Assembly: GCA_016710095.1 (NCBI GenBank)
Contig: JADJLL010000001.1
Location: forward strand, 124,001 to 188,000
Source of the DNA: Candidatus Eiseniibacteriota bacterium
GTDB taxonomy: Bacteria > Eisenbacteria > RBG-16-71-46
Length of the DNA: 64,000 nt
Direction: 5' to 3'
Positions 17,148 to 26,133 of the stretch are shown piece after piece (the stretch's first letter is position 1; each line of letters begins with the position of its first letter). A model generated the notes under the pieces. That model did no database searches. It had not been told where the DNA came from and saw only the letters and a program-made list of their open reading frames with translations. Position numbers and translations under genes: made by a program.

Positions 17148-18974
17148 ATGACGACGCCCGAAGAAGAAGTCCTCGCCGGACAGGCTGCCAAGATCGCCGA
17201 CGGCGAAAACGTGGACTGGGATCGCGAACGCAGCGCTTCTCCGACGCTCGATCCGCAGCTCGCGGGTCTCGAGCGCGTGGCGCGCATCGCGGGAGCGTGG
17301 CGCGACCTGGGCGTGACGCCCGAGGACGACGACGAGGACAGCGGTCCGGTGCTCTTTCACTGGGGCGACCTCGAAGCGCGCGAGAAGCTGGGCGAAGGTG
17401 CGTTCGGCGAAGTGTTCCGCGCGTGGGATCCGATGCTGCGCCGCGAGGTCGCGCTGAAGCTGCGCCGCGACGCGGGCGAGGACGACTCGGCGCGCGCCGA
17501 ACTGGCCGAGGCGCGGCAGCTGGCGCGCGTGCGTCATCCGCACGTGCTGCAGGTGTTCGGCGTGGACGTGCGCGACGGACGCGCGGGCCTGTGGACCGAA
17601 CTCGTGCGCGGCCGCACGCTCGAACACGAGCTGCGCGTACGCGGCGCGATGAGCGCCGACGAAGCCGCGCTCGTGGGACTCGAACTCTGCCGCGCGCTCG
17701 CGGCGGTGCACTCCTCGGGACTCGCGCACGGCGATCTCAAGGCGAGCAACGTCATGCGCGAGGACGGCGGACGGATCGTGCTCATGGACTTCGGCTCGGT
17801 GCACGAGCTGGACTCCGGCATGCCCGGCGCCGCGCGCACCGGCACTCCTTTGTCGGCCGCGCCGGAAGTGCTCGCGGGCGAACCCGCGACCGCGGCGTCC
17901 GACCTGTACGCGCTCGGCGTGCTGCTCTACCGGCTCGTCACCGCGACATATCCCGTGCAGGCGAGCTCGCTCGCCGAGCTGCGCGACAAACTCGCGCGCG
18001 GCGAACGCACCGCGCTGCGCACCGCGCGTCCCGACCTGCCCACGGCGTTCGTGAGCGCGGTCGAGCGTGCGATCGAACCTGCCACTGAAGCGCGCTGGGC
18101 CGACGCCGCGTCGTTCGAGCGCGCGCTGGTGAACGCGCTCGAGCTGGCCGCCTCGATGGCGCCCGCCGATCCGCTGCCCGCGGCCGCGCGCGTCGCGCCG
18201 CGGCGCCGTCCCGTGTCGTTCAGCATGGTCGCGGTGCTCGCGCTGGCCGTGATCGCGCTCCTGTGGTCGCGCGGCGTGATCGGGCCGAAGCCCGCCGCGC
18301 TCGCGAACGCTCCGGAAGGCGCGCCGCCGGCGACCGCCACCGCGCCGCCCGTCGCGACGAACACGCCGACGCAGACCGTCACGCCCGCTGCTCCCGCCAC
18401 TCCCGCGACCGTCGCGATCCCGTTCGCCGAGGCCACGCTGTGGCGCTCGCGCGGCGAGAACCGCTCGGCGCTCGTGGACGGCGGCAGCATTTCGCCGGGC
18501 GATCACCTGTTCCTCGAGTTCGAAAGCGCGGAGCCCCTGCACGTGTACGTCCTCGACGAGGACGAGAAGGGCGAGACCTACACGCTGTTCCCGGTCGCGG
18601 GCTCGGACCTGGCGAACCCGCTGCCGACGACGGCGCGGCACCGCCTGCCGGGCAAGCACGGCGGCTCGCCGTTCGACTGGGTGGTGACGAGCGCCGGTGG
18701 GCGCGAGCACGTGCTGATCGTCGCGTCGCGCAAGCCCATCGCCGCGCTCGACCAGCTGGTGGCGAGCGTCGCGGCGGCCGATCCGAGCCGCCCGGTGAAC
18801 TACGCGAACGTGGGCGACGAGACGTTCGCCACGCTGCGCGGCATCGGCGGGATGGAGGCGGCGCCCGCCGCTCCGAGCCGCCGCGAATCGAAGCTCGAAT
18901 CGCTCGCGCGCCGCCTGCGCGCGAACTCCGACGGCGGCTTCTGGGTGCGGCAGTTGACGCTCGAGAGCCGCTAG
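17148..18974 (+). CDS. Membrane Ser/Thr protein kinase with extracytoplasmic DUF4384-like domain
   Basis: 608 aa from ATG 17148, chosen for GAGGGA 8 nt upstream; ATG 17106 and GTG 17094 are in frame but lack a good ribosome site. Kinase domain at about residues 75-335: glycine loop LGEGAFGEVF, VALKL lysine, catalytic loop AHGDLKASNV (HGD in place of HRD), DFGS and APE. A transmembrane helix (FSMVAVLALAVIALLW) lies near residue 365. A Pro/Thr-rich linker follows, then an outer domain (DHLFLEFESAEPLHVYVLDE, TYTLFPVAG) of DUF4384 type. The HGD variant and short activation loop are unusual but the other key residues are present. Probably partners the upstream sigma factor. A 12-bp terminator follows. 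Confidence 0.88.
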   Translation: MTTPEEEVLAGQAAKIADGENVDWDRERSASPTLDPQLAGLERVARIAGAWRDLGVTPEDDDEDSGPVLFHWGDLEAREKLGEGAFGEVFRAWDPMLRREVALKLRRDAGEDDSARAELAEARQLARVRHPHVLQVFGVDVRDGRAGLWTELVRGRTLEHELRVRGAMSADEAALVGLELCRALAAVHSSGLAHGDLKASNVMREDGGRIVLMDFGSVHELDSGMPGAARTGTPLSAAPEVLAGEPATAASDLYALGVLLYRLVTATYPVQASSLAELRDKLARGERTALRTARPDLPTAFVSAVERAIEPATEARWADAASFERALVNALELAASMAPADPLPAAARVAPRRRPVSFSMVAVLALAVIALLWSRGVIGPKPAALANAPEGAPPATATAPPVATNTPTQTVTPAAPATPATVAIPFAEATLWRSRGENRSALVDGGSISPGDHLFLEFESAEPLHVYVLDEDEKGETYTLFPVAGSDLANPLPTTARHRLPGKHGGSPFDWVVTSAGGREHVLIVASRKPIAALDQLVASVAAADPSRPVNYANVGDETFATLRGIGGMEAAPAAPSRRESKLESLARRLRANSDGGFWVRQLTLESR

Positions 18975-18997
18975 GAATCGCGTTTCACGCCGTCACG

Positions 18998-19027
18998 AGA
19001 GGGGCCGCGCGGGACGCGGCCCCTCTT
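18998..19027 (+). terminator. Hairpin terminator after kinase gene
   Basis: A perfect 12-bp stem, AGAGGGGCCGCG (18998-19009) with CGCGGCCCCTCT (19015-19026), and a 5-nt loop. The following T-tract is weak (TTCGC). Confidence 0.7.
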
Positions 19028-19074
19028 CGCGTCCTGTGCTAGATTCCCCGCCACTTTTGCCATACGGGGAACCC

Positions 19075-20403
19075 ATGTTCGAAGCGCTCACCGAACGATT
19101 CCAGGGCATCGTGCGCCAGCTCGCGGGACAGGCGCGCATCACGCCCGACAACATCCGCGACTCGATGCGTGACGTGCGCCGCGCGCTGCTCGAGGCCGAC
19201 GTGCCCGTGCAGGTCGCGAAGGACTTCGTCGCGAAGGTCGAAGAGCGCGCGGTCGGCGAGGAAGTGCTCAAGAGCCTCAAGCCGGGCCAGCAGGTCGTGG
19301 GCATCGTCCACGAGGAACTCATCAACCTGCTCGGCAACTCGCAGGTCACGCTCGCCGGTTCGCCGCACATCCCGACCGTCGTCGTGCTCGCGGGCCTGCA
19401 GGGTTCGGGCAAGACGACGTTCGCGGGCAAGCTCGCCAAGTGGCTCGCCGCGCGCGGCAAGCGCACGCTGCTCGCCTCGGCCGACGTCTACCGCCCGGCC
19501 GCGATCGACCAGCTCGAGAAGGTCGCCGCGCAGGCCGGCGCCGGCTTCTATCGCGCGCCCGAAGGCACGCTGCCGCGCGAGATCGGCGCGCAGGCTTTCG
19601 ACGACGCCCGCAAGCGCGGCTTCGACTTCTTCATCCTCGACACCGCCGGCCGGCTGCACATCGACGACGAACTCATGACCGAGCTGGGCGACCTGAAGCG
19701 CGTCGTGCGCGCGCACCAGGTCGTGCTCGTCGTGGACGGCATGATCGGGCAGGAGAGCGTGCGCGTCGGCCAGACGTTCGCCGAGCGCGTGGGCGTGGAC
19801 GCGCTCGTGCTGACCAAGATGGACGGCGACGCGCGCGGCGGCGCCGCGATCAGCCTGCGGCAGGTGACGGGCAAGCCGATCTGGTTCCTCGGCACGGGCG
19901 AGAAGCTCGACGGGCTCGAGGTGTTCAACCCCGGACGGCTCGCCGGCCGCATCGTCGGCATGGGCGACGTCGTCGGCCTGGTGGAGCGCGCGCAGACGGC
20001 GGTCACGCAGGACGACGCCGAGAAGATGGCCGAGCGCATGCGCAAGAGCGACTTCACGCTCGAGGACTTCCTCGAGCAGCTGAAGAGCGTGCGCAAGATG
20101 GGCCCGATCGAGGACCTGCTCAAGATGATGCCCGGCGTCCCCAAGGACGCGATCGAGAAGCTGGGCCCGCAGAAGGACGTCTTCAAGCGGCACGAGGCGA
20201 TCATGCTGAGCATGACGATCAAGGAGCGCCGCAATCCCCGGCTCCTCGACGGCAGCCGCCGCAAGCGCATCGCGACCGGCAGCGGCACGAGCGTCCAGGA
20301 GGTGAACCGCCTCCTGAAGGACTTCGAGCAGGCCAAGATGATGATGAAGGCGCTCAAGAAGGGCCCGAAGGGGCTGGCCGGACTGCGCGGCAAGCTGCGC
20401 TGA
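19075..20403 (+). CDS. ffh: Signal recognition particle protein Ffh (SRP54)
   Basis: GTPase that delivers ribosomes carrying membrane proteins to FtsY and SecYEG. 442 aa. N domain (FEALTERFQGIVRQLAGQ), G domain with P-loop GLQGSGKTTFAGKLA, SADVYRPAA, LDTAGR and TKMDGDARGGAAIS. The Met-rich M domain (EDFLEQLKSVRKMGP, MMPGVP, then a helical region with repeated Met near the C-terminus) binds SRP RNA. GGGGA sits 4 nt before the ATG; TAGATT at 19040-19045 may be the -10. No 4.5S RNA gene was seen in the window. rpsP follows, as in many genomes. Confidence 0.98.
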   Translation: MFEALTERFQGIVRQLAGQARITPDNIRDSMRDVRRALLEADVPVQVAKDFVAKVEERAVGEEVLKSLKPGQQVVGIVHEELINLLGNSQVTLAGSPHIPTVVVLAGLQGSGKTTFAGKLAKWLAARGKRTLLASADVYRPAAIDQLEKVAAQAGAGFYRAPEGTLPREIGAQAFDDARKRGFDFFILDTAGRLHIDDELMTELGDLKRVVRAHQVVLVVDGMIGQESVRVGQTFAERVGVDALVLTKMDGDARGGAAISLRQVTGKPIWFLGTGEKLDGLEVFNPGRLAGRIVGMGDVVGLVERAQTAVTQDDAEKMAERMRKSDFTLEDFLEQLKSVRKMGPIEDLLKMMPGVPKDAIEKLGPQKDVFKRHEAIMLSMTIKERRNPRLLDGSRRKRIATGSGTSVQEVNRLLKDFEQAKMMMKALKKGPKGLAGLRGKLR

Positions 20404-20658
20404 GCGGCGTTTCGGCCGGATCGAGGCCCGGGACGGCTCGGGACGGTCCGGGCGGAGATTTCCCGGCTTCCCGGCAGCTCCGGGTTGCCTTTCCGGCCGC
20501 CAGAGGGCATGATGCCCGCCCTTTGCTGCCCCCTCGTGGGCGCGCTCCCGGTGTGCTGCGCGCCAGGCGATCACTTGGGCCACGGCAAGACCACTTACCT
20601 GTTGGGATCCACAGCGCCGCTTCGTGCGGACGCGCAATCGTTTCAGGAGGCAGTGAGC

Positions 20659-21090
20659 ATGGCGGTCGTCATTCGCATGATGCGGGCCGGCGCGAAGAAG
20701 CGCCCCTTCTACCGTGTCGTCGTCGCGGACTCTCGCCGTCAGCGCGATGGCCGGTTCGTCGAGATCCTGGGCTTCTACGATCCGATGACCAAGCCCTATA
20801 CGCTGAAGATCGACGAGGCCAAGGCCAAGGGTTGGATCGAGCTGGGCGCGCAGCCGTCCGAGCAGGCCGCTTCGCTGCTCCGCACGCTGGGCATCGTCGC
20901 CGCTCGCCCGAGCAAGGCGCCCAAGCAGACTTCGACGGTCAAGGCCGCGAAGGCCGCCAAGGCCGCCGACAAGAAGGCTCCGGTCGCGCGCAAGAAGCCG
21001 CGCAAGGTGACCGAGCGCAAGGCCAAGAACAAGGCGGCTCGCGTGAAGAAGAAGGCGAACCCCAAGAAGCCGAGCCCCAAGAAGAAGTAG
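20659..21090 (+). CDS. rpsP: 30S ribosomal protein S16 with lysine-rich tail
   Basis: 143 aa from ATG 20659 behind AGGAGG (20645-20650). The first 80 or so residues are canonical S16 (AVVIRMMRAGAKKRPFYRVV, DSRRQRDGRFVEILGFYDP, GAQPSEQAASLL). The last 55 residues are a Lys/Ala/Pro-rich extension ending NPKKPSPKKK, not present in most S16 proteins, which are 80-90 aa. The tail is probably disordered and rRNA-binding. It lies 255 bp after ffh; TTGCCT-17-CATGAT (20485-20513) in that gap is a possible promoter. A terminator follows. Confidence 0.97.
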   Translation: MAVVIRMMRAGAKKRPFYRVVVADSRRQRDGRFVEILGFYDPMTKPYTLKIDEAKAKGWIELGAQPSEQAASLLRTLGIVAARPSKAPKQTSTVKAAKAAKAADKKAPVARKKPRKVTERKAKNKAARVKKKANPKKPSPKKK

Positions 21091-21149
21091 CAGCAAATCG
21101 CGGTCCCTCGGCCGCAGCGAACGCACACCCTCGACTCGACACAGCATCG

Positions 21150-21180
21150 GCCCCGCGCCCGCAAGGGTGGCGGGGCTTTC
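21150..21180 (+). terminator. Terminator after rpsP
   Basis: Stem GCCCCGC (21150-21156) with GCGGGGC (21170-21176), then TTTC. It is located 60 bp after the rpsP stop. Confidence 0.6.
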
Positions 21181-21305
21181 GCTTGGTGATCGGCCGCTCT
21201 CATGGTTTCATTTCGACGTCGCGCGTGAGCTGGGGCCGCGCGATCGTTCCCCCGAACGACTTCTTTATCTGGGCGCTGCTGTTCACGACTTCGGTGGAGC
21301 TCGTC

Positions 21306-23948
21306 ATGCCCGTCCCGCGTCTCGCTCCGTTCGCCGCCGCCTGCGCGCTCACGTGCGCACTCTTTTCGCCGGCCGCCGCCGCGACCTGGTCCATTGGCCC
21401 GGGCGGGGACTACCCGTCGATCACGGCCGCGTTCGCCGCGCCGCGCAGCGAAGCGAGCGTGTTCGAGCTCCTGCCGGGCTACACGAGCGTGGGCGAGACG
21501 TTCCCGATCTCGCTCTACGGTGCCCAGCCGATCACCGTGCGCCCGCAGCTTGGGGCGACCGGGCTCGTGATCTCCGGCTCGATCACGCCCCTCGTGCTCG
21601 GCTTCGGCGGCGGCTTCGTCGTCGACGGCCGGCCCGGCGGCGTCGGTACCTCGCGCGAGCTGACGATCCGCTGCACGTCGACCAGCGCGCCGGCCGTCCA
21701 GTTCACCGAAGGGTCCCACGACACGCTGCGCTGGGTGAACGTCGAATCCGCCAACGCGTCGGCGACTTCGGGCGCGGTCTACTTCGCGCCGAACCAGCTC
21801 GGCTGCGCGTTCGATCACGTGAGCGCGTGCCGCATCGGCGGCGGCGGGCTCGTGCCCTCGAACCTCGTCTACTTCCCGGCGGGCAACGTGTCGAGCCGCG
21901 TGCGCGACACCGCGGTCGAGGACTGCGAGCTGCGCGACTGGTTCGGGAGCGCTTCGGTGACCGCGGCGATCTGCGTGCAGACCGAAAGCCGCGACCTCGC
22001 GTTCCGGCGCAACACCTTCTACCAGAGCGCCGCGCGGAGCATCGCGACCGCGGGTCGCACGCAGTTCGCGATCCTCGTCAACGGCCCCACGCCGAACCTC
22101 ACGATCGAGGACAATTGGTTCGGCGGTTCCGCGCCGCAGTGCGCGGGCACGCCGTGGACGCTCACCGGCAGCGGCGCCTTCACGCTCGTGTCGCTGACCG
22201 CCGACAACGCGGCCCCCACGATCGTGCGCGGCAACGTCGTCCGGAACTTCGACGTCACGGTGGGCGGCACGGCGCGCTTCTTCTCGCTGGCCGGCAACGT
22301 CCGATGCGAGCGCAACGCGATCGGGGACACGCTCGCCGCGGGCAAGATCGCGGTCCACGCGGGGACCGGCGCGACCACGATCGTCTCGCTCTCCTCGGCG
22401 GACCAGAGCGTCGTGCGCGACAACCGCATCGCCGGCGTGTCGCACACCGCGACGAGCGGGGCGTTCGGCGTCCTGGGCGTCACCTCCGGTTCGCCGGCCG
22501 TGACGATCGCGAACAACGTGATCGGCGGCTCGCCCGCCGGCGCGATCGTGTCGAACGGGCTGGGGGCGTGCTCGGCGCTCTCGCTCGGCGGCTTCGCCGT
22601 GGGCTGTCGCGTGGACAGCAACGAGGTTTCCCATGTCTCGCGCACGGCCGCGAGCAGCGCGCAGCCGATGTACGGCGTGCGCGTCACCGGCGCGTCCGCG
22701 TCGCTCACGGGCAATCGCGTGTCGCGGTTGAGCGACGCGGCGGCCACGACCGCAGCGGCGGGTACGCCCACGTTGGCGGGTGTCTCGATCGCCTTCCCCG
22801 GTGCCGCGTGGTTGAGGCTTTCGCGCAACGTGGTGCACTCGCTCGCCGCGAGCGCGGTCACGAGCGGGACGCTCGTCTGCGGCGTGAGCGTCGACCTGGC
22901 GACCGATCCGGACGCCGTGCTCGACGGCAGCTTCGTGCACTCGCTCACCTCGGCGAGCGCCGACACGACGGCCGGCACGATCGGCCTGCGCGTCTCGAGC
23001 GGCGCGGCCTCCGTGGGCCCGGTGAAGGTGACCAACTCGATGGTCCGTGTGGGCATCGGGCCGGACTCGGAGGACGCCGTGAACGCCGGCTTCGTCGTCG
23101 GCGCCTGGTCGCAGGGGGGCGTCGAGTGGATCGGGAACTCGATCTTCGTCGGCGGCGTGCGGAGCGATCCGAGCGCAGGCTCGAGCCGGGCGTTCGAGGT
23201 GTCGGCGATCGGCATGACGCCGCGCCTGCGCAACAACGTGCTCGCGAACGAACGCGGCGACTACGCGCCGGGAGGGCGCCACGCCGCGCTGTCGTTCCCG
23301 GCTCCGATCTCCGGCGGGTTCCCGAGCGACTACGGTCTCTTCTGGGCGCCGGTCGGTTTCGCGCAGGGCGCCCTCGTGCAGACCGGCGCGACCACGTACT
23401 CGTCGCTCACCGCATGGCAGGCGACCGGGCAGGACGGTTCGAGCTGTCAGGGCACTCCGATGTTCGTCGCGCCCTACGGGACGGCCGCGAACGTGGACCT
23501 GCACGTCGTGCACTCGGGTGACCTGATGCCGCTCGAGTTCGATCACGGCGTCTTCTGGATCGATTGGACTACGGACTTCGACGGCGACGCGCGCGCGAGC
23601 GCGACTCCCGACATCGGCGCCGACGAGTTCGACATGGACGACAACACCGGCGTGGGCGAGGGCCCGGCGCGCGCGCTCGCGCTCGCACCCGCGCGCCCGA
23701 ACCCGGTGCGCGGCGCATGCACGTTCGAGTTCGCACTCGATCGCGCGGGCTCGGCGGCCCTCGAGGTGTTCGACACGAACGGCCGCCGCGTGCGCACGCT
23801 CGTGCGCGGCACGCTCGAACCCGGCGTGCACTCGGTGCGCTGGGACCGCACGGACGACGACGGCGCCGCGGTGCGCCCGGGCACGTACTTCGTGAGGCTG
23901 GCGGGCCCTCAGGGCCGCGAGTCGCGCCGCGTGATCGTGCTCGACTGA
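21306..23948 (+). CDS. Secreted parallel beta-helix protein with C-terminal sorting domain
   Basis: 880 aa. ATG 21306 has GGAG about 7 nt upstream and opens a signal peptide (RLAPFAAACALTCALFSPAAAA). Residues about 30-700 show irregular Asn-rich repeats typical of right-handed parallel beta-helix proteins (NTFYQSAARSI, IEDNWFGGS, VRDNRIAGVSH, IANNVIGGS, LTGNRVSRLS, LRNNVLANE). A DFDGDARASATPDIGADEFD segment, as found in 'choice-of-anchor Q' proteins, precedes the final 80 residues. Those residues form the FlgD-like sorting domain (ARPNPVRG, EVFDTNGRRVRTLV, GTYFVRLAGPQGRESRRVIV). Probable extracellular carbohydrate-binding or adhesive protein; substrate unknown. Confidence 0.85.
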   Translation: MPVPRLAPFAAACALTCALFSPAAAATWSIGPGGDYPSITAAFAAPRSEASVFELLPGYTSVGETFPISLYGAQPITVRPQLGATGLVISGSITPLVLGFGGGFVVDGRPGGVGTSRELTIRCTSTSAPAVQFTEGSHDTLRWVNVESANASATSGAVYFAPNQLGCAFDHVSACRIGGGGLVPSNLVYFPAGNVSSRVRDTAVEDCELRDWFGSASVTAAICVQTESRDLAFRRNTFYQSAARSIATAGRTQFAILVNGPTPNLTIEDNWFGGSAPQCAGTPWTLTGSGAFTLVSLTADNAAPTIVRGNVVRNFDVTVGGTARFFSLAGNVRCERNAIGDTLAAGKIAVHAGTGATTIVSLSSADQSVVRDNRIAGVSHTATSGAFGVLGVTSGSPAVTIANNVIGGSPAGAIVSNGLGACSALSLGGFAVGCRVDSNEVSHVSRTAASSAQPMYGVRVTGASASLTGNRVSRLSDAAATTAAAGTPTLAGVSIAFPGAAWLRLSRNVVHSLAASAVTSGTLVCGVSVDLATDPDAVLDGSFVHSLTSASADTTAGTIGLRVSSGAASVGPVKVTNSMVRVGIGPDSEDAVNAGFVVGAWSQGGVEWIGNSIFVGGVRSDPSAGSSRAFEVSAIGMTPRLRNNVLANERGDYAPGGRHAALSFPAPISGGFPSDYGLFWAPVGFAQGALVQTGATTYSSLTAWQATGQDGSSCQGTPMFVAPYGTAANVDLHVVHSGDLMPLEFDHGVFWIDWTTDFDGDARASATPDIGADEFDMDDNTGVGEGPARALALAPARPNPVRGACTFEFALDRAGSAALEVFDTNGRRVRTLVRGTLEPGVHSVRWDRTDDDGAAVRPGTYFVRLAGPQGRESRRVIVLD

Positions 23949-24012
23949 CCGGGCTCGGGCGGCGCGCGTCCCTTGCGCGCGCCGCTCGGGCCGTGGCATC
24001 GTCCCGCCCCTC

Positions 24013-24357
24013 ATGAACCGCACGCTCGTACTGCTCGTCGCCCTCGTGGCGCTGCACGCCGCCGCCCTGTCCTGCTCGCCCAAGTCGGAGAGGCTGCCCG
24101 GGGCGAACCTCGATCCGACCGCGCGCGCGCAGGCGCTCATCGATTCGGGGAACGCGTCCTTCAAGCGCGCCGACTTCGAGAACGCCGCCAAGCGCTACGC
24201 CAGCGCCACGCTGGTCAAGCCGGACGACCCGGCCGCGTTCTACGGACTCGGCATGGCGCTCGCCAAGCTCGGCCGCGACGACGATGCGCGCGCGGCTTAC
24301 GCCAAGGCGCGCTCGCTCGCGGGTGCCGCCGGCGACTCGATCGTCGGCGGGCACTGA
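24013..24357 (+). CDS. TPR lipoprotein
   Basis: 114 aa. The N-terminus MNRTLVLLVALVALHAAALS ends in a lipobox Cys (ALSC, residue 21), so it is a predicted lipoprotein. It carries roughly two tetratricopeptide repeats (ALIDSGNASFKRADFENAAK, PAAFYGLGMALAKLGRDDDA). TTGCGC-18-CATCGT (23973-24002) lies just 10 nt before the ATG, so the message may be nearly leaderless. Function unknown; TPRs suggest a protein-protein role at the envelope. Confidence 0.8.
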   Translation: MNRTLVLLVALVALHAAALSCSPKSERLPGANLDPTARAQALIDSGNASFKRADFENAAKRYASATLVKPDDPAAFYGLGMALAKLGRDDDARAAYAKARSLAGAAGDSIVGGH

Positions 24358-24370
24358 AGCCCGCCACGCC

Positions 24371-25624
24371 TCAGTCCGTCGCGACCGCCGTCCGCTCGGG
24401 CACGAAGCGCGTCACGACCTGGGTGATCACGAGGAACAGCGTCAGCCCGATCATGCCCATCACCGCCTCGGTGTAGAGCATGCCCGCCGGGCCGAACGTC
24501 TTGTGGCCCCAGCCGTCGAGCGTGGTCATGTACATGATGGGCGTGTTCGAGAGCGCGGCGTACGCGTTGTACTTGGTCGCCGCCGCGCCGCGCCCGATCG
24601 CCTCGAGCACGAACGCCGTGAAGCCGGCGTACGTGAGCCCCGTGATGAACGCGTAGGCGAGCGTGAGCGTGATGTAGAACTGCTCGGTGTGCGGCAGCGC
24701 GCCCATCGCCGCGGCGCACGCGGCCTGCGCGATGCCGAACCAGATGTAGGCCGTCTTGCGGTCCATGCGGTCCGAGACGAATCCGCCCGCCATGCAGCCG
24801 AGCGCCGACAAGATGCCGTTGCCGAGCCCGGTCGCGAACACGACCGTGTCGGGGGAGGCCTTCCAGTCGCTCGCGACGACCGAGAACAGGTTGCTCGCCG
24901 CGCCCGAGCCGATCGGCAGGAAGCACAGGATGAGCGCGAGCAGCCCCGAGCGGCCGGTGATCACGCTCCACACGTCGGTCGTGACGCGCTTGATCTCGGC
25001 CGGGATGCTCGGGTGGCGGTCGTGGCGCGAGGGCTCGACCGCGAACAGCAGTCCGCCCGCGCACGCGGCGCACAGCGCGCCGAGCACGATGCCGGGCAGG
25101 AACGGCTGCGCGGAGTGCTGCGCGATCCACAGCCCGAGTCCGCCGCCCAGGCCGTTGCCGCCGAGGGCGCCGGCCTGGAACCAGCCGCCCGCGCGGCCCT
25201 TCTGGTGCTCGGCGGTGCCGTGCGCCATGAGGCTTTCGACCGACATGCCGAGGAACGTGACGGCGAAGTTCGACGCCAGCACGACGATCGTGAGCAGCGG
25301 CAGCGCGGCCGCGGTGTGCGGCACCATGCCGGTCGCGGCGATGCCGACCGCGGTCACGAGCCCGGCGGCCAGGTACCAGCCGCGGCGCGTGAACGTGATG
25401 TCGGAGATCGGCGCCCACAGGAACTTCCACGTGTGGGGCAGGTAGCTCGTCGCGATGAGCGCGGCGACGGCCTCGACCGAGAGCCCGGCCTGCTTGAGCT
25501 GCCAGCCGATCGTGACGGACAGGTAGCCGCCGATCACGCCGAACGGCAGCGCGAGGACGAGGAAGACGGCCGGGTGCGTCCAGCGCTGGGTGGGGCTGAC
25601 GGGACTCATGTGGGTGGCGGCCAT
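24371..25624 (-). CDS. MFS transporter, AmpG-like
   Basis: 417 aa with about 12 hydrophobic segments. The N-terminal segment SYLPHTWKFLWAPISDITFT resembles the 'P..lKf.WAPl.D' motif of the AmpG group of major facilitators, which import anhydro-muropeptides. The second-half loop FVSDRMDRKTAY is the MFS 'G...DR..RK' equivalent. The start codon is 10 nt downstream of TATAGG (RC of 25635-25640), so the transcript may be nearly leaderless; a second in-frame Met is five residues on. It converges on the TPR lipoprotein gene, 13 bp away. The substrate is not certain. Confidence 0.8.
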   Translation of the reverse strand: MAATHMSPVSPTQRWTHPAVFLVLALPFGVIGGYLSVTIGWQLKQAGLSVEAVAALIATSYLPHTWKFLWAPISDITFTRRGWYLAAGLVTAVGIAATGMVPHTAAALPLLTIVVLASNFAVTFLGMSVESLMAHGTAEHQKGRAGGWFQAGALGGNGLGGGLGLWIAQHSAQPFLPGIVLGALCAACAGGLLFAVEPSRHDRHPSIPAEIKRVTTDVWSVITGRSGLLALILCFLPIGSGAASNLFSVVASDWKASPDTVVFATGLGNGILSALGCMAGGFVSDRMDRKTAYIWFGIAQAACAAAMGALPHTEQFYITLTLAYAFITGLTYAGFTAFVLEAIGRGAAATKYNAYAALSNTPIMYMTTLDGWGHKTFGPAGMLYTEAVMGMIGLTLFLVITQVVTRFVPERTAVATD

Positions 25625-25684
25625 GGTCGCGCACCCTATACGAGCGGCCGCGGTGGGGCAGCAGTTGATTTATTCGATGGCGGC

Positions 25685-25706
25685 GCCCTCCGGGCGCCCG
25701 GAGGGC
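25685..25706. repeat. Perfect 22-bp palindrome upstream of the MFS gene
   Basis: A continuous self-complementary sequence (10-bp arms GCCCTCCGGG and CCCGGAGGGC around a central CG), in the 149-bp gap between two minus-strand genes. It could be an operator or an RNA hairpin in the MFS leader. Confidence 0.5.
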
Positions 25707-25719
25707 CACGCTCCAAGAC

Positions 25720-25752
25720 AAAACGGCGCGAGGACGTGATGTCCTCGCGCCG
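25720..25752 (-). terminator. Intrinsic terminator of the Cys-rich peptide gene
   Basis: On the minus strand, a 12-bp stem (25741-25752 with 25724-25735, arms CGGCGCGAGGAC/GTCCTCGCGCCG), a 5-nt loop and then TTTT (25720-25723). Classic Rho-independent layout, 21 bp past the stop. Confidence 0.85.
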
Positions 25753-25773
25753 CTTCGAAAGAACCGCGATCGG

Positions 25774-26133
25774 TCAGTGCTTGCCTTCGGCCATGGCGAC
25801 GGTCGTCGCCGCGCCGCTGGGCTTGCACTCGGACGGGCAGCCATTCGTGCCGTTGGCGCCATTGGCGCCGGAGCCGGAGTACGGGCAGGTCGCGCCGCCC
25901 ATGTCGGCGTGCGCGGCGTTCGAGCCCGGGGTGCCGGACATGGCCGGGCACTGGCCCGCGCCGTCGCAGTTCTCGGGCGGGCAACCCGGAGGGCAGTCGG
26001 CGTTCGTTGCGTGAGGCGCCGCCGAGGCCGTCCGGGCCGATGTCTTGCCCGGATTCTGGGAGGCCGTGCTCACGACCGTGATGGCCAGGGCCACGACGGC
26101 GGCGAGAAAGAGGACGGAGAGGATTCGCTTCAT
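25774..26133 (-). CDS. Small secreted Cys-rich protein
   Basis: 119 aa. ATG 26133 follows a strong GGAGGAG ribosome site 5-6 nt upstream. Residues 1-26 are a signal peptide or anchor (KRILSVLFLAAVVALAITVV). The mature part holds seven cysteines in CPPGCPPENC, GQCP, TCPYSG and CPSEC, with Gly/Asn/Ser linkers, a His near HADMGG and a terminal GKH. The cysteine spacing suggests metal binding or disulfides, but I do not recognise a family. It is divergent from serS (210-bp gap) and has its own terminator, so it is probably a monocistronic, well-expressed gene. Confidence 0.8.
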   Translation of the reverse strand: MKRILSVLFLAAVVALAITVVSTASQNPGKTSARTASAAPHATNADCPPGCPPENCDGAGQCPAMSGTPGSNAAHADMGGATCPYSGSGANGANGTNGCPSECKPSGAATTVAMAEGKH

